Assembly (NCBI RefSeq): GCF_036227225.1
Contig: NZ_CP109444.1
Span: 10,335,501 to 10,399,500, forward strand
Source of the DNA: Streptomyces sp. NBC_01478
Lineage (GTDB): Bacteria; Actinomycetota; Actinomycetes; Streptomycetales; Streptomycetaceae
DNA length: 64,000 bases
Direction of reading: 5' to 3'
Part shown: one piece after another, positions 47,332 through 55,827 of the stretch
Layout of the letters: each line of letters opens with the position of its first letter
Position numbering within the stretch: the first letter of the stretch is position 1
Position numbers and translations under genes: made by a program
The notes under the pieces: model-generated
Told to the model about the DNA's origin: nothing
Database searches by the model: none
Seen by the model: the letters and a program-made list of their open reading frames with translations, nothing else

Positions 47332-48633
47332 GTGCGCACATCCACCGGAACCATCGCCGCGGCCTGCGCGCTCTCGGCGACGCTCCTCGTCGCCGGCTGC
47401 GGCGGCGAGAGCGGCGAGGACACGAAGTCGAGCGGCGAGGTGTTCCTGCAGCCCGTCGGGGCACAGGGCCCCGACCCCTTCACGGACTCCACGGCCACCG
47501 CGCCGGGCTCCCCACCTCGGGTCACCCGAACGCCGCAGTCGACACCTGCGCGGACCGCATCTCCGTCCGCCCGTCCCTCGACTTCCCCGTCCGCCGGCCG
47601 TATGCGTGCCGTCTCCGGTGCCACGCCCGGCCTGTACGGCGGGACCGCGCGGGCCGGCAGTTGCGACGTCGAGCGGCAGATCGCCTATCTCACCGCCGAC
47701 CGGGCCAAGGCCCGCGCCTTCGGGCAGGCCGAGGGGATCTCCCCTGGCGCGATCCCCGGCTATCTGCGCGGGCTGACCTCGGTGGTGCTGCGCGCCGACA
47801 CCCAGGTCACCAACCACGGGTTCCGTGACGCGCGGGTGACCGGATTCCAGTCGGTCCTCCAGGCCGGTACCGCCGTCCTCGTCGACAACCGGGGCGTGCC
47901 CCGCGTCCGCTGTGCCTGCGGTAACCCGCTCAAGGCGGGCGTGCCGGGCGGGAGCGCCTCCGGCGACGGCGGGCGGTCCTGGTCCGGGTTCCGGCCCGCC
48001 GAGGTGGTCGTGGTGACCCCGGCGCCGCAGGTGATCACCAACATCACGATCATCAACGTCGTCGACAACACGTGGATCGAACGGCCCCTCGGCCATCGCG
48101 GGCCCCATCACGACCATGTCGTACCGCCGCCGACGCATGTGACGCCGACGCCGGTCCCCAGGCCTTCGCACCCCACGCGGACGCCGTCCCGCCCTTCGCA
48201 GCGACCGCACGAGAGCGCGTCCGGCGGCATCTCGCCGCCCGACGTCACGAGTCCGGCGCCCAGCAGCAGTGCGAGCGCCGCCCCGGAGACATCGCCCTCG
48301 GACTGCGTGACCCCGACCGTCACGGTCACCCCGGGCGCGACCGGCGCCCCGGCGGCCGTAGCGGCGTCCCCCGGCGTCACGGCGTGCCCCGCCGCGACCG
48401 CCACGGCCAGCCCGCCCGGCGGCACCCGCACGCCGTCACCGCGCGGTACCACCGCGAGCGCCGAGCCGCCCTCGACGGCCCTGCCGGAGCCGTCCCGGGG
48501 CACGGACTCCCCGGACGAGATCGGCCCGCCGAGCGTCCCGGAGGCCCCCGACCCGCCCGACGGCGGTGGACGTATCCCCGACGACGACACCAGCAGCATC
48601 TTCGACAGCCCCACGGACGTCTTCGACGGCTGA
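47332..48633 (+). CDS. Secreted lipoprotein with DUF6777-like domain and long Ser/Pro/Thr tail
   Basis: A 433-residue protein. The lipobox LVAGC gives Cys23. Residues ~30-95 are low complexity. A folded domain (about 100-240) starts GLYGGTARAGSCDVERQIAY and continues FGQAEGISPGAIPGYLRGLT, LRADTQVTNHGFRDARV and LVDNRGVPRVRCACGNPL, as in proteins called DUF6777. The last 190 residues are rich in Pro, Ser, Thr and Asp, as expected of a wall-spanning region. GTG 47332 follows GGGAG. Function unknown. Confidence 0.8.
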   Translation: MRTSTGTIAAACALSATLLVAGCGGESGEDTKSSGEVFLQPVGAQGPDPFTDSTATAPGSPPRVTRTPQSTPARTASPSARPSTSPSAGRMRAVSGATPGLYGGTARAGSCDVERQIAYLTADRAKARAFGQAEGISPGAIPGYLRGLTSVVLRADTQVTNHGFRDARVTGFQSVLQAGTAVLVDNRGVPRVRCACGNPLKAGVPGGSASGDGGRSWSGFRPAEVVVVTPAPQVITNITIINVVDNTWIERPLGHRGPHHDHVVPPPTHVTPTPVPRPSHPTRTPSRPSQRPHESASGGISPPDVTSPAPSSSASAAPETSPSDCVTPTVTVTPGATGAPAAVAASPGVTACPAATATASPPGGTRTPSPRGTTASAEPPSTALPEPSRGTDSPDEIGPPSVPEAPDPPDGGGRIPDDDTSSIFDSPTDVFDG

Positions 48634-48747
48634 CCGTGCGACGGGGGCGCAGCACTCGGAGAGGGCGAGGCGTAGCGCTCGGGCGAGACGGGGTCGTATC
48701 GCTCGGACAAGTCGAATAATCGGGTAAATCCTGGCAAGGTGGGCCGC

Positions 48748-50883
48748 ATGGTTGATCGGGGAGCGAGCGCCCTGTCACTCCCGGACGACTGGCCCGCCCA
48801 CCCGGACCCGATCCTGGCGCTCAACCGCATGGGCAGCTTCGACTGGGACCTGGACAACGGCCTGTTCCACATGGACGCCCAGGCCCACGAGGTCTTCGAC
48901 CTGCGCCCCGACGAGTACGACGGACACCCCGAGTCGCTCGCGATCCGGGTACCGCCCCCGGAGGGCTACCGGCTCGACGGTCTCGTCTCGCAGGCCATGA
49001 AGGACGGCAGCGAGAACTACGGCGCCTACTTCCGGATGCGGCTGCGCGACGGCAGCCTGCGCTGGACCCACACCCAGGGCTACATCCGGCGAGACGAGAC
49101 GGGCCGCCCGCGCCGGATCATCGGCATCGTCCGGGACGCCACCCGGGAGCTCGCCGAGAGCGCGGCCCGCCGTGAGCAGGCCGCCCAGGACGCGGCGCTG
49201 CGCCGGCAGACCAACATCGTGCAGCTCACCACCGCCGCCCTCGCCCACGCCCGGACCGTCCAGGACGTGATCGACGTCCTCAAGGACACCCACGGTCTCG
49301 TCCACCTCGGCGCGACCAGCCTGGTCATGGGCCTGGTCGAGGCCGGCCGGATCCGCCTGGTCGCCGAGGGCCCCGAGGGCAGCTTCGTGCCCGGCACCGA
49401 GGTCACCCGAATCGACGAGCAGTACCCGATGGGGGAGGTCGTACGGACCCTCGCCCCGGCGTTCATCGAGTCCCCGGAGGAGTTCGCCGAGCGGTACCCG
49501 CTCCTGTGGCCGCACATCACCGACCTCGACATCACCGCGGCCGCCTATCTGCCGCTGATCGCCCAGGCCCGGCCGATCGGCGCGATGGGCCTGCTCTACA
49601 ACGACCGGCGCGGGTTCACGGCCGATGAACGCAATGTGCTCGTCGCGCTCGGCAGCAGCATCGCGCAGAGCCTCCAGCGCGCCATGTTCTACGAGCAGGA
49701 GAAGGACCTCGCCCAGGGCCTCCAGCAGGCCATGCTGCCGCGCGCGATCCCCAGCGTCCCGGGCGCCGACGTCGCGGTCCGCTACCGGTCCGCCAAGCTC
49801 GGGCGGGACATCGGCGGCGACTGGTACGACCTGATCCCGCTGCCCGGCGGGCGGGTCGGCGCGGTCATCGGCGACGTCCAGGGCCACGACACGCACGCCG
49901 CCGCCGTCATGGGCCAACTCCGTATCGTCCTCAAGGCGTACGCCGCCGAGGGGCACACCCCGGCCACCGTGATGGCCCGTGCCTCCGTCTTCCTCCACGA
50001 ACTCGACACCGACCGCTTCGCCACCTGCCTCTACGCCGAGGCCGACCTGTCGACCGGAGTGGTGCAGGTGGTCCGGGCCGGTCATATCGACCCGCTGGTA
50101 CGGCAGTTGGACGGGACCTGTCGCCGGATGACCGTCGCGGGCGGCCTGCCGCTCGGGCTGTCCGCGGAGTTCGGGCGGCTCGAATACCCCGTCTCGACCG
50201 TCGAACTCGACCCCGGGCAGACCCTGTTGCTGTGCACCGACGGCCTGGTCGAACAGCCCGGGGCCGACCTCGACGAGGGCATGCAGACCCTCGCCGCGCT
50301 CATCGCCTCCGGCCCCGACGACGTACGCGACCTCGCCGATCTGCTCATCGACGTGGCCGAGGAACGCGGCGGCGAGGACGACGTGGCGCTGCTCCTGCTG
50401 CGCCGGCGCGGCCAGGACGCACCGCGGTCCGGCGGCCGGCTCCAGCAGCATGTGGCGCCCGGCGACTCCGAGGCCCTCACCGAGGCACGGCACATGATCC
50501 GGGCCGCGGTCCGCGCGTGGGGCGCCGGTGAGCGCTCCGACGAGGTCGAGCTGGTCGCCGACGAGCTGATCACCAACGCGCTGATGCACACCGAGGGCTC
50601 CGCGATCGTCACCCTCAGAGTCCTCAACGGCACGGAACGCCGGCTGCGCGTCGAGGTCGAGGACTCCTCCAGCGCCCTCCCGCGGCGCCGCGAGGCGGGC
50701 GAGGACGGTGTCTCGGGCCGGGGTCTGCTCCTGGTCGACATGCTCACGGACGTGTGGGGTGTGGAGGCGCGCGGCAGCGGCAAGTGCGTCTGGTGCGAAT
50801 TCCTGACCCCGGAAGGGACCGGACCGGAACAGACACGGTCCTACCCGACCGGACCGGAACATCCGTGGCCCGGCCCGACCTGA
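48748..50883 (+). CDS. PAS-GAF-PP2C (SpoIIE) phosphatase with C-terminal GHKL domain
   Basis: A 711-residue cytoplasmic signalling protein. PAS domain about 20-130 (FDWDLDNGLFHMDAQAHEVF, WTHTQGYIRRDETGRPRRI), GAF about 150-315, PP2C phosphatase about 325-545 (LQQAMLPRAIPSVPGADVAV, RDIGGDWYDLIPLPGGRVG, VIGDVQGHD, LCTDGLVEQPGADLDEG), and an RsbW-like ATPase about 570-695 (ELVADELITNALMHTEGSAI, GRGLLLVDMLTDVWG). Such proteins control anti-anti-sigma phosphorylation in response to a PAS/GAF signal. ATG 48748 is better spaced from AAGGTGG than GTG 48739. Confidence 0.9.
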   Translation: MVDRGASALSLPDDWPAHPDPILALNRMGSFDWDLDNGLFHMDAQAHEVFDLRPDEYDGHPESLAIRVPPPEGYRLDGLVSQAMKDGSENYGAYFRMRLRDGSLRWTHTQGYIRRDETGRPRRIIGIVRDATRELAESAARREQAAQDAALRRQTNIVQLTTAALAHARTVQDVIDVLKDTHGLVHLGATSLVMGLVEAGRIRLVAEGPEGSFVPGTEVTRIDEQYPMGEVVRTLAPAFIESPEEFAERYPLLWPHITDLDITAAAYLPLIAQARPIGAMGLLYNDRRGFTADERNVLVALGSSIAQSLQRAMFYEQEKDLAQGLQQAMLPRAIPSVPGADVAVRYRSAKLGRDIGGDWYDLIPLPGGRVGAVIGDVQGHDTHAAAVMGQLRIVLKAYAAEGHTPATVMARASVFLHELDTDRFATCLYAEADLSTGVVQVVRAGHIDPLVRQLDGTCRRMTVAGGLPLGLSAEFGRLEYPVSTVELDPGQTLLLCTDGLVEQPGADLDEGMQTLAALIASGPDDVRDLADLLIDVAEERGGEDDVALLLLRRRGQDAPRSGGRLQQHVAPGDSEALTEARHMIRAAVRAWGAGERSDEVELVADELITNALMHTEGSAIVTLRVLNGTERRLRVEVEDSSSALPRRREAGEDGVSGRGLLLVDMLTDVWGVEARGSGKCVWCEFLTPEGTGPEQTRSYPTGPEHPWPGPT

Positions 50884-50914
50884 CCCCGCGGGCCGCTGAT
50901 GGCACCCTGGACCC

Positions 50915-51778
50915 ATGCCGGAACTTCCCGAGGTCGAAGCGCTGAAGGACTTCCTGACCGAACACCTCGTCGGCCACGAGATCGTCCGGGTGCTGCCCGT
51001 TGCCATCAGCGTCCTGAAGACGTACGACCCTCCGCCCACCGCGCTGGAGGGCCACGAGGTGGTGGCCGTGCACCGGTACGGCAAGTTCCTGGACGTCGAG
51101 ACGGACGGCGGCCCGCACTTCGTGACCCACCTCGCCCGCGCGGGCTGGCTGCACTGGAAGGACCGTCTCCCGGACGGCCCGCCCCGCCCCGGCAAGGGCC
51201 CGCTCGCACTCCGCGTGGCCCTGGAGACCGGCGAGGGCTTCGACCTGACGGAGGCGGGTACGCAGAAGCGCCTGGCGGTGTACGTCGTGGCCGACCCGCA
51301 GTCGGTCCCGGGCGTCGCCCGCCTGGGCCCCGACCCCCTGGCCGACGACTTCGACGAGCCGCGCTTCGCCGAGCTGCTGAAGGACGAACGACGCCGGCTC
51401 AAGGGCGCCCTGCGCGACCAGACCCTGATCGCCGGGGTGGGCAACGCGTACAGCGACGAGATCCTGCACGCGGCGAAGATGTCCCCGTTCAAGCTCGCCT
51501 CGTCGCTGACCCCGGCCGAGACCCGCACGCTCTACGAGGCCCTGCGCGCCACCCTCACCGAGGCAGTCGACCGCTCCCGGGGCGTGGCCGCCGGCCGCCT
51601 GAAGGCGGAGAAGAAGAGCGGCCTGCGCGTGCACGGCCGCACCGGGCAACCCTGCCCGGTCTGCGGCGACACCATCCGCGAGGTCTCCTTCAGCGACTCC
51701 TCACTCCAGTACTGCCCTACCTGCCAGACGGGCGGCAAGCCGCTCGCGGACCGGCGGATGTCGAAACTGCTCAAGTAG
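50915..51778 (+). CDS. Fpg/Nei family DNA glycosylase
   Basis: A 287-residue base-excision repair enzyme. The N-terminus MPELPEVEALKDFL provides the catalytic Pro1 and Glu2 after Met removal. H2TH region: LKGALRDQTLIAGVGNAYSD. C-terminal zinc finger CPVC...YCPTC with GKPLADRRMSKLLK. Removes oxidised bases and nicks at abasic sites. Whether it acts on 8-oxoguanine (Fpg) or pyrimidines (Nei) is not certain. ATG 50915, 31 nt after the phosphatase. Confidence 0.92.
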   Translation: MPELPEVEALKDFLTEHLVGHEIVRVLPVAISVLKTYDPPPTALEGHEVVAVHRYGKFLDVETDGGPHFVTHLARAGWLHWKDRLPDGPPRPGKGPLALRVALETGEGFDLTEAGTQKRLAVYVVADPQSVPGVARLGPDPLADDFDEPRFAELLKDERRRLKGALRDQTLIAGVGNAYSDEILHAAKMSPFKLASSLTPAETRTLYEALRATLTEAVDRSRGVAAGRLKAEKKSGLRVHGRTGQPCPVCGDTIREVSFSDSSLQYCPTCQTGGKPLADRRMSKLLK

Positions 51779-51846
51779 TCGTCACTGCCCAAGCAGCCAC
51801 CAGGGAACGTCCGTTCCGTCGCGGGTCGTCCTCATGACCGCCGACC

Positions 51847-51872
51847 CAGGGACCCCCTCCGCGTGGTCCCTG
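51847..51872. terminator. Hairpin between convergent genes
   Basis: CAGGGACC / GGTCCCTG, 8 bp with a 10-nt loop, between the glycosylase and anti-sigma genes. Confidence 0.55.
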
Positions 51873-51900
51873 CGTCAACCGGCCATCGTGGGCCCGGACT

Positions 51901-52551
51901 TCAGTGCGAGGTGAGCCGCACCAACTGCTGTCCGTCGGCCGTCCGCACGTCGTAGTGATCGATCTCGGCGGGGTGCATCGCCGCGCCACCCTGCATCGTG
52001 ATCATCGTCGCGTCGTGCTCGGGTACGTTCCAACTGGTCACGGTCTGCTCGGAACCGTCGCGGCCCACGACCACCAGACGGCAGGACCGGGGGCCCGCAC
52101 CGTCCTTGATCTTCAGGGACACATCACTGCCGTAGTTCTCGTTCGCGGCCGTGATCTGCGCCCACACGCCCGACTTCGCGTCGGTCGCCGTGAGTTGTAC
52201 GGCACCGTCGCCGTGCGCGGCGAGGGTCGCCACCGCGGGCCCGCCCACGGCGAACACCACCGAGGCGGCCACGGCGTACAGAAACCGCCGCCGTCCGGCC
52301 CGCTGTCGCGAGGCGACCTCGCCGAGCAACCGGTCCAGCAACCGGGGACCGGGTTGTGCCATGGGGTGCACAGAGCGCGGCGTCGCACGCCGGTACAGCA
52401 TCAACTGCCGTGAGGCGGGACCGAATTCGGTCACATGAGCCGCGCAACTGGTGCACTCCATGAGGTGATCCTCGAAGCGGAAGGCGTCCGCCTCGTCCAG
52501 CACGCCTAGCGCGTACGCGCCGACGTCGCGATGCCTTTCCAGGGACCTCAT
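51901..52551 (-). CDS. Zinc-containing membrane anti-sigma factor
   Basis: A 216-residue protein. The cytoplasmic N-terminus has the ZAS motif H-x3-C-x2-C in EDHLMECTSCAAHV. One membrane helix is at about 93-113 (FLYAVAASVVFAVGGPAVAT), and an extracytoplasmic beta-rich domain follows (VQLTATDAKSGVWAQI, DVSLKIKDGAGPRSCRLVVV), as in RskA/anti-sigma-K-like proteins. It should sequester the ECF sigma factor encoded at 53.4-53.9 kb on the same strand, with one gene between. Confidence 0.9.
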   Translation of the reverse strand: MRSLERHRDVGAYALGVLDEADAFRFEDHLMECTSCAAHVTEFGPASRQLMLYRRATPRSVHPMAQPGPRLLDRLLGEVASRQRAGRRRFLYAVAASVVFAVGGPAVATLAAHGDGAVQLTATDAKSGVWAQITAANENYGSDVSLKIKDGAGPRSCRLVVVGRDGSEQTVTSWNVPEHDATMITMQGGAAMHPAEIDHYDVRTADGQQLVRLTSH

Positions 52552-52692
52552 GCCGAATCCTCGTGCCGTTAGGTGCGGGTGGGGTTACTCCTTGCTCCCA
52601 TCGGTACGCACCAGCCAGCCGAATCACTCAAGGCACACACAGAATCGCAACCAACAGTTCGGAGCGGGTGGGCCCATGGATTGGTCCCCGTT

Positions 52693-53214
52693 TCAAAAAA
52701 GATGGATGGCGAGATGGCCGAGCGGCAGACCGAGCTGCCAGGCGGGCGTCCAGACCTGGGGTCCGTCGTCCTCACCGGTCACCGGACCGCCTCCGGGGCC
52801 CGGCACCGCGTCCAGGTCCGGCGCGAGCAGCTCGGTCTCCTCCAGCCAGCGCCAGGCGGCCTCCGCGAGCACCAGATCCGGTGCGTCGGCGCCGGATTCG
52901 GCGGCCTCGGCCGTCAACTTGGACATACGTTCCGCGACCCAGTCCTGCCACGGCTGGTCGTACGCCGTGAGCGAAAGCCAGGTCTCCAGTTGAGTGACCA
53001 CCCGGATACCGGACAACTCGCCGTCCGTGTCGGAGAGGAAGATGGTCAGCGCCAGCGCGTCCCGTCCCGCACGGAACTCGAAGGACGTCGGCGGCATCAG
53101 GTCGCCGGTCCGCAGCAACTCGTCGGCGATGTACTCGGCGTACAACCAGGCCATGGGGACGGTGAGTTCACCGCCACCGGTGCCGTCCGTGCTCTCTTGA
53201 CCTCTGTGCAGCAT
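52693..53214 (-). CDS. Hypothetical protein between sigma and anti-sigma genes
   Basis: A 173-residue acidic protein, no signal or membrane segment. It reads MAWLYAEYIADELLRTGDLM, FEFRAGRDALALTIFLSDTD, LETWLSLTAYDQPWQDWVAE and ends GHLAIHLF. Family not recognised. The ATG follows a purine-rich stretch (GGAGGAAGGCAGGAAGGG). Its position suggests cotranscription with the anti-sigma factor, and perhaps a role in that pathway. Confidence 0.65.
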   Translation of the reverse strand: MLHRGQESTDGTGGGELTVPMAWLYAEYIADELLRTGDLMPPTSFEFRAGRDALALTIFLSDTDGELSGIRVVTQLETWLSLTAYDQPWQDWVAERMSKLTAEAAESGADAPDLVLAEAAWRWLEETELLAPDLDAVPGPGGGPVTGEDDGPQVWTPAWQLGLPLGHLAIHLF

Positions 53215-53355
53215 CCCTTCCTGCCTTCCTCCGGTGCGTGCGCGTCGCCCGGCCCGAGGCTCCGTCAGGAACCCCGAGCCCCCCAGTCCGGAACACGGAT
53301 GAGGACAGCCGATTACTCAACCAGGGTCCCGAGCAAGGCGCTTTACGGAGGTTTG

Positions 53356-53369
53356 ACCAATCAATTGGT
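53356..53369. promoter_or_regulatory. AT-rich near-palindrome after the sigma gene
   Basis: ACCAATCAATTGGT is symmetric apart from its two central bases, 2 nt after the sigma stop and about 140 bp upstream of the hypothetical gene, so it may be an operator for that gene. Confidence 0.4.
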
Positions 53370-53370
53370 T

Positions 53371-53916
53371 TCACCGCAGGTCGGCGGCATAACCCGGAAG
53401 CACCCGGCGCAGGGCGCGCAGCGCGTAGTACGCGCGGGACTTCACCGTACCGGGCGGAATCCCGAGTGCCGCCGCGGCCTCCGCCACACTCGCCCCGTGG
53501 AAATACACGAGCACCAGGACTTCACGGTGCTCCGGAGTGAGTGTCTTCACAGCCTCCCGCACATCGAGCGTCGCCGCCGACCGTTCCGCGTGATCGGCAC
53601 AGACGCGTGCGTTCTCCAGCACCGCGTCCCCGACCTCGGGCGGTCGCGCCTGCCGGGCCCGGCGCGCGTCGATGGCGAGCCGCCGGCCCACCGTCAGCAG
53701 CCAGGGCCGTACGGACTCGAAGTCGTCGGCGCGCAGCGCCTCGGGGTGCTGCCACGCGCGGACCAGGGTCTCCTGGACGAGGTCCTCGGCGCGCTGGCGG
53801 TCGCCGTCGCAGAGCCGGAGCAGCAGCGCGAAGAGCGGCCTGCCGTGCTCGCGCTGCAGTGCGGCGAGCTCGTGCTCGGCGGTCGTTCCGTCTCTGAGCG
53901 TGGGTCCGGCCGTCAT
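53371..53916 (-). CDS. ECF sigma factor
   Basis: About 181 residues. Region 2 (LFALLLRLCDGDRQRAEDLV, QETLVRAWQHPEAL, VRPWLLTVGRRLAIDARR) and region 4 (LTPEHREVLVLVYFHGASVA, EAAAALGIPPGTVKSRAYYA) are complete, with a short linker. It directs RNA polymerase to a regulon normally held off by the anti-sigma factor at 51.9 kb. The start is uncertain: ATG 53916 (MTAGPTLRDGTTAEHE) is given; GTG 53961 would add 15 residues. Neither has a clear ribosome site, so the mRNA may be leaderless. Confidence 0.88.
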   Translation of the reverse strand: MTAGPTLRDGTTAEHELAALQREHGRPLFALLLRLCDGDRQRAEDLVQETLVRAWQHPEALRADDFESVRPWLLTVGRRLAIDARRARQARPPEVGDAVLENARVCADHAERSAATLDVREAVKTLTPEHREVLVLVYFHGASVAEAAAALGIPPGTVKSRAYYALRALRRVLPGYAADLR

Positions 53917-54138
53917 GGCCGTATGGCATCGCAGCGTGCGGCCCGGGGACAGGGCGCGCACAGGGGGGTGCGGCGGACGGTCGATCGCGTCGACGAACGG
54001 TGCGACGAACGGTCCGGGTCACCCGGCGATCCGCCGCACGCGCACACCGGACGGGTCATCGGAGGCCGGAAGTCGTTTGCGGGGGCGGTGAAGTTCATAC
54101 CTATTGGTGGGTAAATATGACCACAGTGGGGTGAATTG

Positions 54139-55278
54139 ATGATTGCACGCAGACGCCAGGTGGCCGTCGCCCTCGCGGGCCTTCTCACCGCGGCCGCCGC
54201 CTGCCAGGCCCAGCACCACGACTCGAAGGCGTCCGCCCGTCCGGCGCCGCCCGCTCCCCGCGGCTTCACCCTCGTCGCCGCCGGTGACATCCTCCCGCAC
54301 AGCTCCGTCCTCGACCGGGCCCGCTTCGACGCCGGCGGCACCGGCTACGACTTCCGGCCGATGCTCTCCGCCGTCCAACCCCTCGTCTCCCGCGCCGATC
54401 TGGCGCTGTGTCACATCGAGAGCGTCTACGGCGACTCCACCGGTGGCGCGCCCCTCACGTCCCCGCCCGAGGAGGCCCAGGGCCTCGCGGCGACCGGTTA
54501 CGACAGTTGCTCCACCGCGTCCGACCACAGCCTCGACCTCGGCGCCGCGGGCGTGCAACGCACGCTCGACACCCTCGACGGCGCCGGCGTACGGCACACG
54601 GGGACGGCGCGCACCGACGCCGAGGCGCGCGCGGTCACCCTGCTGCGCGCCGGTCCGGCGAAGGTCGCCCAGCTCGCCTACACCGCCGACACGAACGGTG
54701 TCCCGCTCCCGCAGGGCGAGCCCTGGTCCGTCAACCTCCTCGACCCCGCCCGCGTCGTCGCCGACGCCCGGGCCGCCCGCCGCGCGGGCGCCGACGTGGT
54801 CGTCGTCTCCCTGCGCTGGGGCACGCCGGGCCAGGACGCGCCCGACCCGCGACAACTGGAGCTGGCCAGGGAACTCACCGCCGCCCGCACCGACGGCCGC
54901 CCCGACATCGACCTCATCCTCGGCACCCACGCCCGCACCCCGCAGGCGTACGAGAAGGTCAACGGCACCTGGGTGGTCTACGGACTCGGCGACCAGATCA
55001 CCGGCGAGATGTACGACAACGCGGGCACCCAGGACCCCGGCGGCAACCTGAGCACCATCGGCCGCTTCACCTTCGTACCGCCCGCCCGGCCCGGAGGGCG
55101 CTGGGAGGTGACCCGGGCCGAGTTCGTCCCGCAGTTGTTCGACATCGACGCGGGCCGGGTCGTCGACGTCAACCGGGCGATCGGCCAGGGCGCCGACCTG
55201 ACCGGCGACCGCGACCGCATCCGCGAGGTGGTGCTCAGCCGGGGCGCGGCGAAGGACGGGCTGGTGATGGGGAAGTAG
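54139..55278 (+). CDS. CapA/PGA-cap family secreted protein
   Basis: A 379-residue metallophosphatase-fold protein of the poly-gamma-glutamate synthesis CapA type. The N-terminus MIARRRQVAVALAGLLTAAA then AC gives a possible, weak lipobox (Cys22). Motifs: LVAAGDILPHSSVLDRAR, LCHIESVYGD, DVVVVSLRWGTPGQD and ILGTHARTPQAYEKVNGTWV. In Bacillus CapA acts in polyglutamate capsule export; many actinobacterial homologs are of unknown role and no capB/C is here. ATG 54139 has GGGGTGA upstream; TTG 54136 is an alternative. Confidence 0.85.
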   Translation: MIARRRQVAVALAGLLTAAAACQAQHHDSKASARPAPPAPRGFTLVAAGDILPHSSVLDRARFDAGGTGYDFRPMLSAVQPLVSRADLALCHIESVYGDSTGGAPLTSPPEEAQGLAATGYDSCSTASDHSLDLGAAGVQRTLDTLDGAGVRHTGTARTDAEARAVTLLRAGPAKVAQLAYTADTNGVPLPQGEPWSVNLLDPARVVADARAARRAGADVVVVSLRWGTPGQDAPDPRQLELARELTAARTDGRPDIDLILGTHARTPQAYEKVNGTWVVYGLGDQITGEMYDNAGTQDPGGNLSTIGRFTFVPPARPGGRWEVTRAEFVPQLFDIDAGRVVDVNRAIGQGADLTGDRDRIREVVLSRGAAKDGLVMGK

Positions 55279-55285
55279 CGGACGG

Positions 55286-55774
55286 TCAGTCCACGTCCAC
55301 GTGGTCGAAGGTCCTGAGGATCTCGGTGAGCACCCGTACGCACGCGCTGAGGTCGGCGTCGGTCAGATCGCCGCCGACCTGGCGGTTCAGGTGGTGCTCG
55401 CGGCCGAGGACGGACGTGATGACGGCGCGGCCCTCCTCCGTGAGCCGGATCAGGGAGGACCGCTGGTGTGCGGGGTTGGGTGTGGCCTCCACCCAGCCGT
55501 GGACCGACGCCTCGTTGACCATGCGCTGCACGAACTGCCGGCTCAGGGCCTGGGCCCGGCCCATCTGGGGCACCGTCATGGGCCCGTGCTGTCGCAGCAG
55601 GTCCAGTACGGCGCGTACGCCGACGGAGACCCCCTCGACCGGTTCGCCCTGCTCGACCTTGCGCAGGGCGCGCCGGTAGAGCGGGCCCACCAGATCGAAC
55701 ACCTCGGTGAGGCGATGGCCGAGTTCGTCGGGGGAGAGGGGAGGGGGGAGGGGAGCGGAGTCGTTCACGGCCAC
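55286..55774 (-). CDS. MarR-family transcriptional regulator
   Basis: A 162-residue regulator with winged helix (VLDLLRQHGPMTVPQMGRAQ, SRQFVQRMVNEASVHGWVEA, RSSLIRLTEEGRAVI) and a C-terminal dimerisation helix. The probable start is GTG 55774 (VAVNDSAPLPPPLSPDELG); the open frame reaches 55828 but would overlap the divergent operators and gene. Twin operators lie just upstream, so it probably represses itself and the divergent hydrolase. Confidence 0.87.
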   Translation of the reverse strand: MAVNDSAPLPPPLSPDELGHRLTEVFDLVGPLYRRALRKVEQGEPVEGVSVGVRAVLDLLRQHGPMTVPQMGRAQALSRQFVQRMVNEASVHGWVEATPNPAHQRSSLIRLTEEGRAVITSVLGREHHLNRQVGGDLTDADLSACVRVLTEILRTFDHVDVD

Positions 55775-55778
55775 ATCA

Positions 55779-55827
55779 TGACACCTGGGTTGCCAAACCC
55801 ATGTCCAAGATGACACCTTGGTTGTCA
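55779..55827. promoter_or_regulatory. Twin MarR-type operators between regulator and hydrolase
   Basis: TGACACCTGGGTTGCCA (55779-55795) and TGACACCTTGGTTGTCA (55811-55827) are 17-bp imperfect palindromes of one pattern (TGACAnC...GnTGTCA on either strand). They are 32 bp apart, about three helical turns. The second ends on the A of the hydrolase ATG. Confidence 0.75.

Noticed and set aside
48775..51528. A 917-residue open frame on the reverse strand through the phosphatase and glycosylase genes
   Set aside because: It is opposite two clear genes and its Gly/Val/Asp/Arg-rich composition is that of an antisense frame in high-GC DNA; the same applies to long reverse frames at 6716-9109, 9142-11580, 32893-35919 and 57010-59304.
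52569..54114. A 513-residue forward frame opposite the sigma and hypothetical genes
   Set aside because: It is the antisense of well-supported genes and has no recognisable domain.
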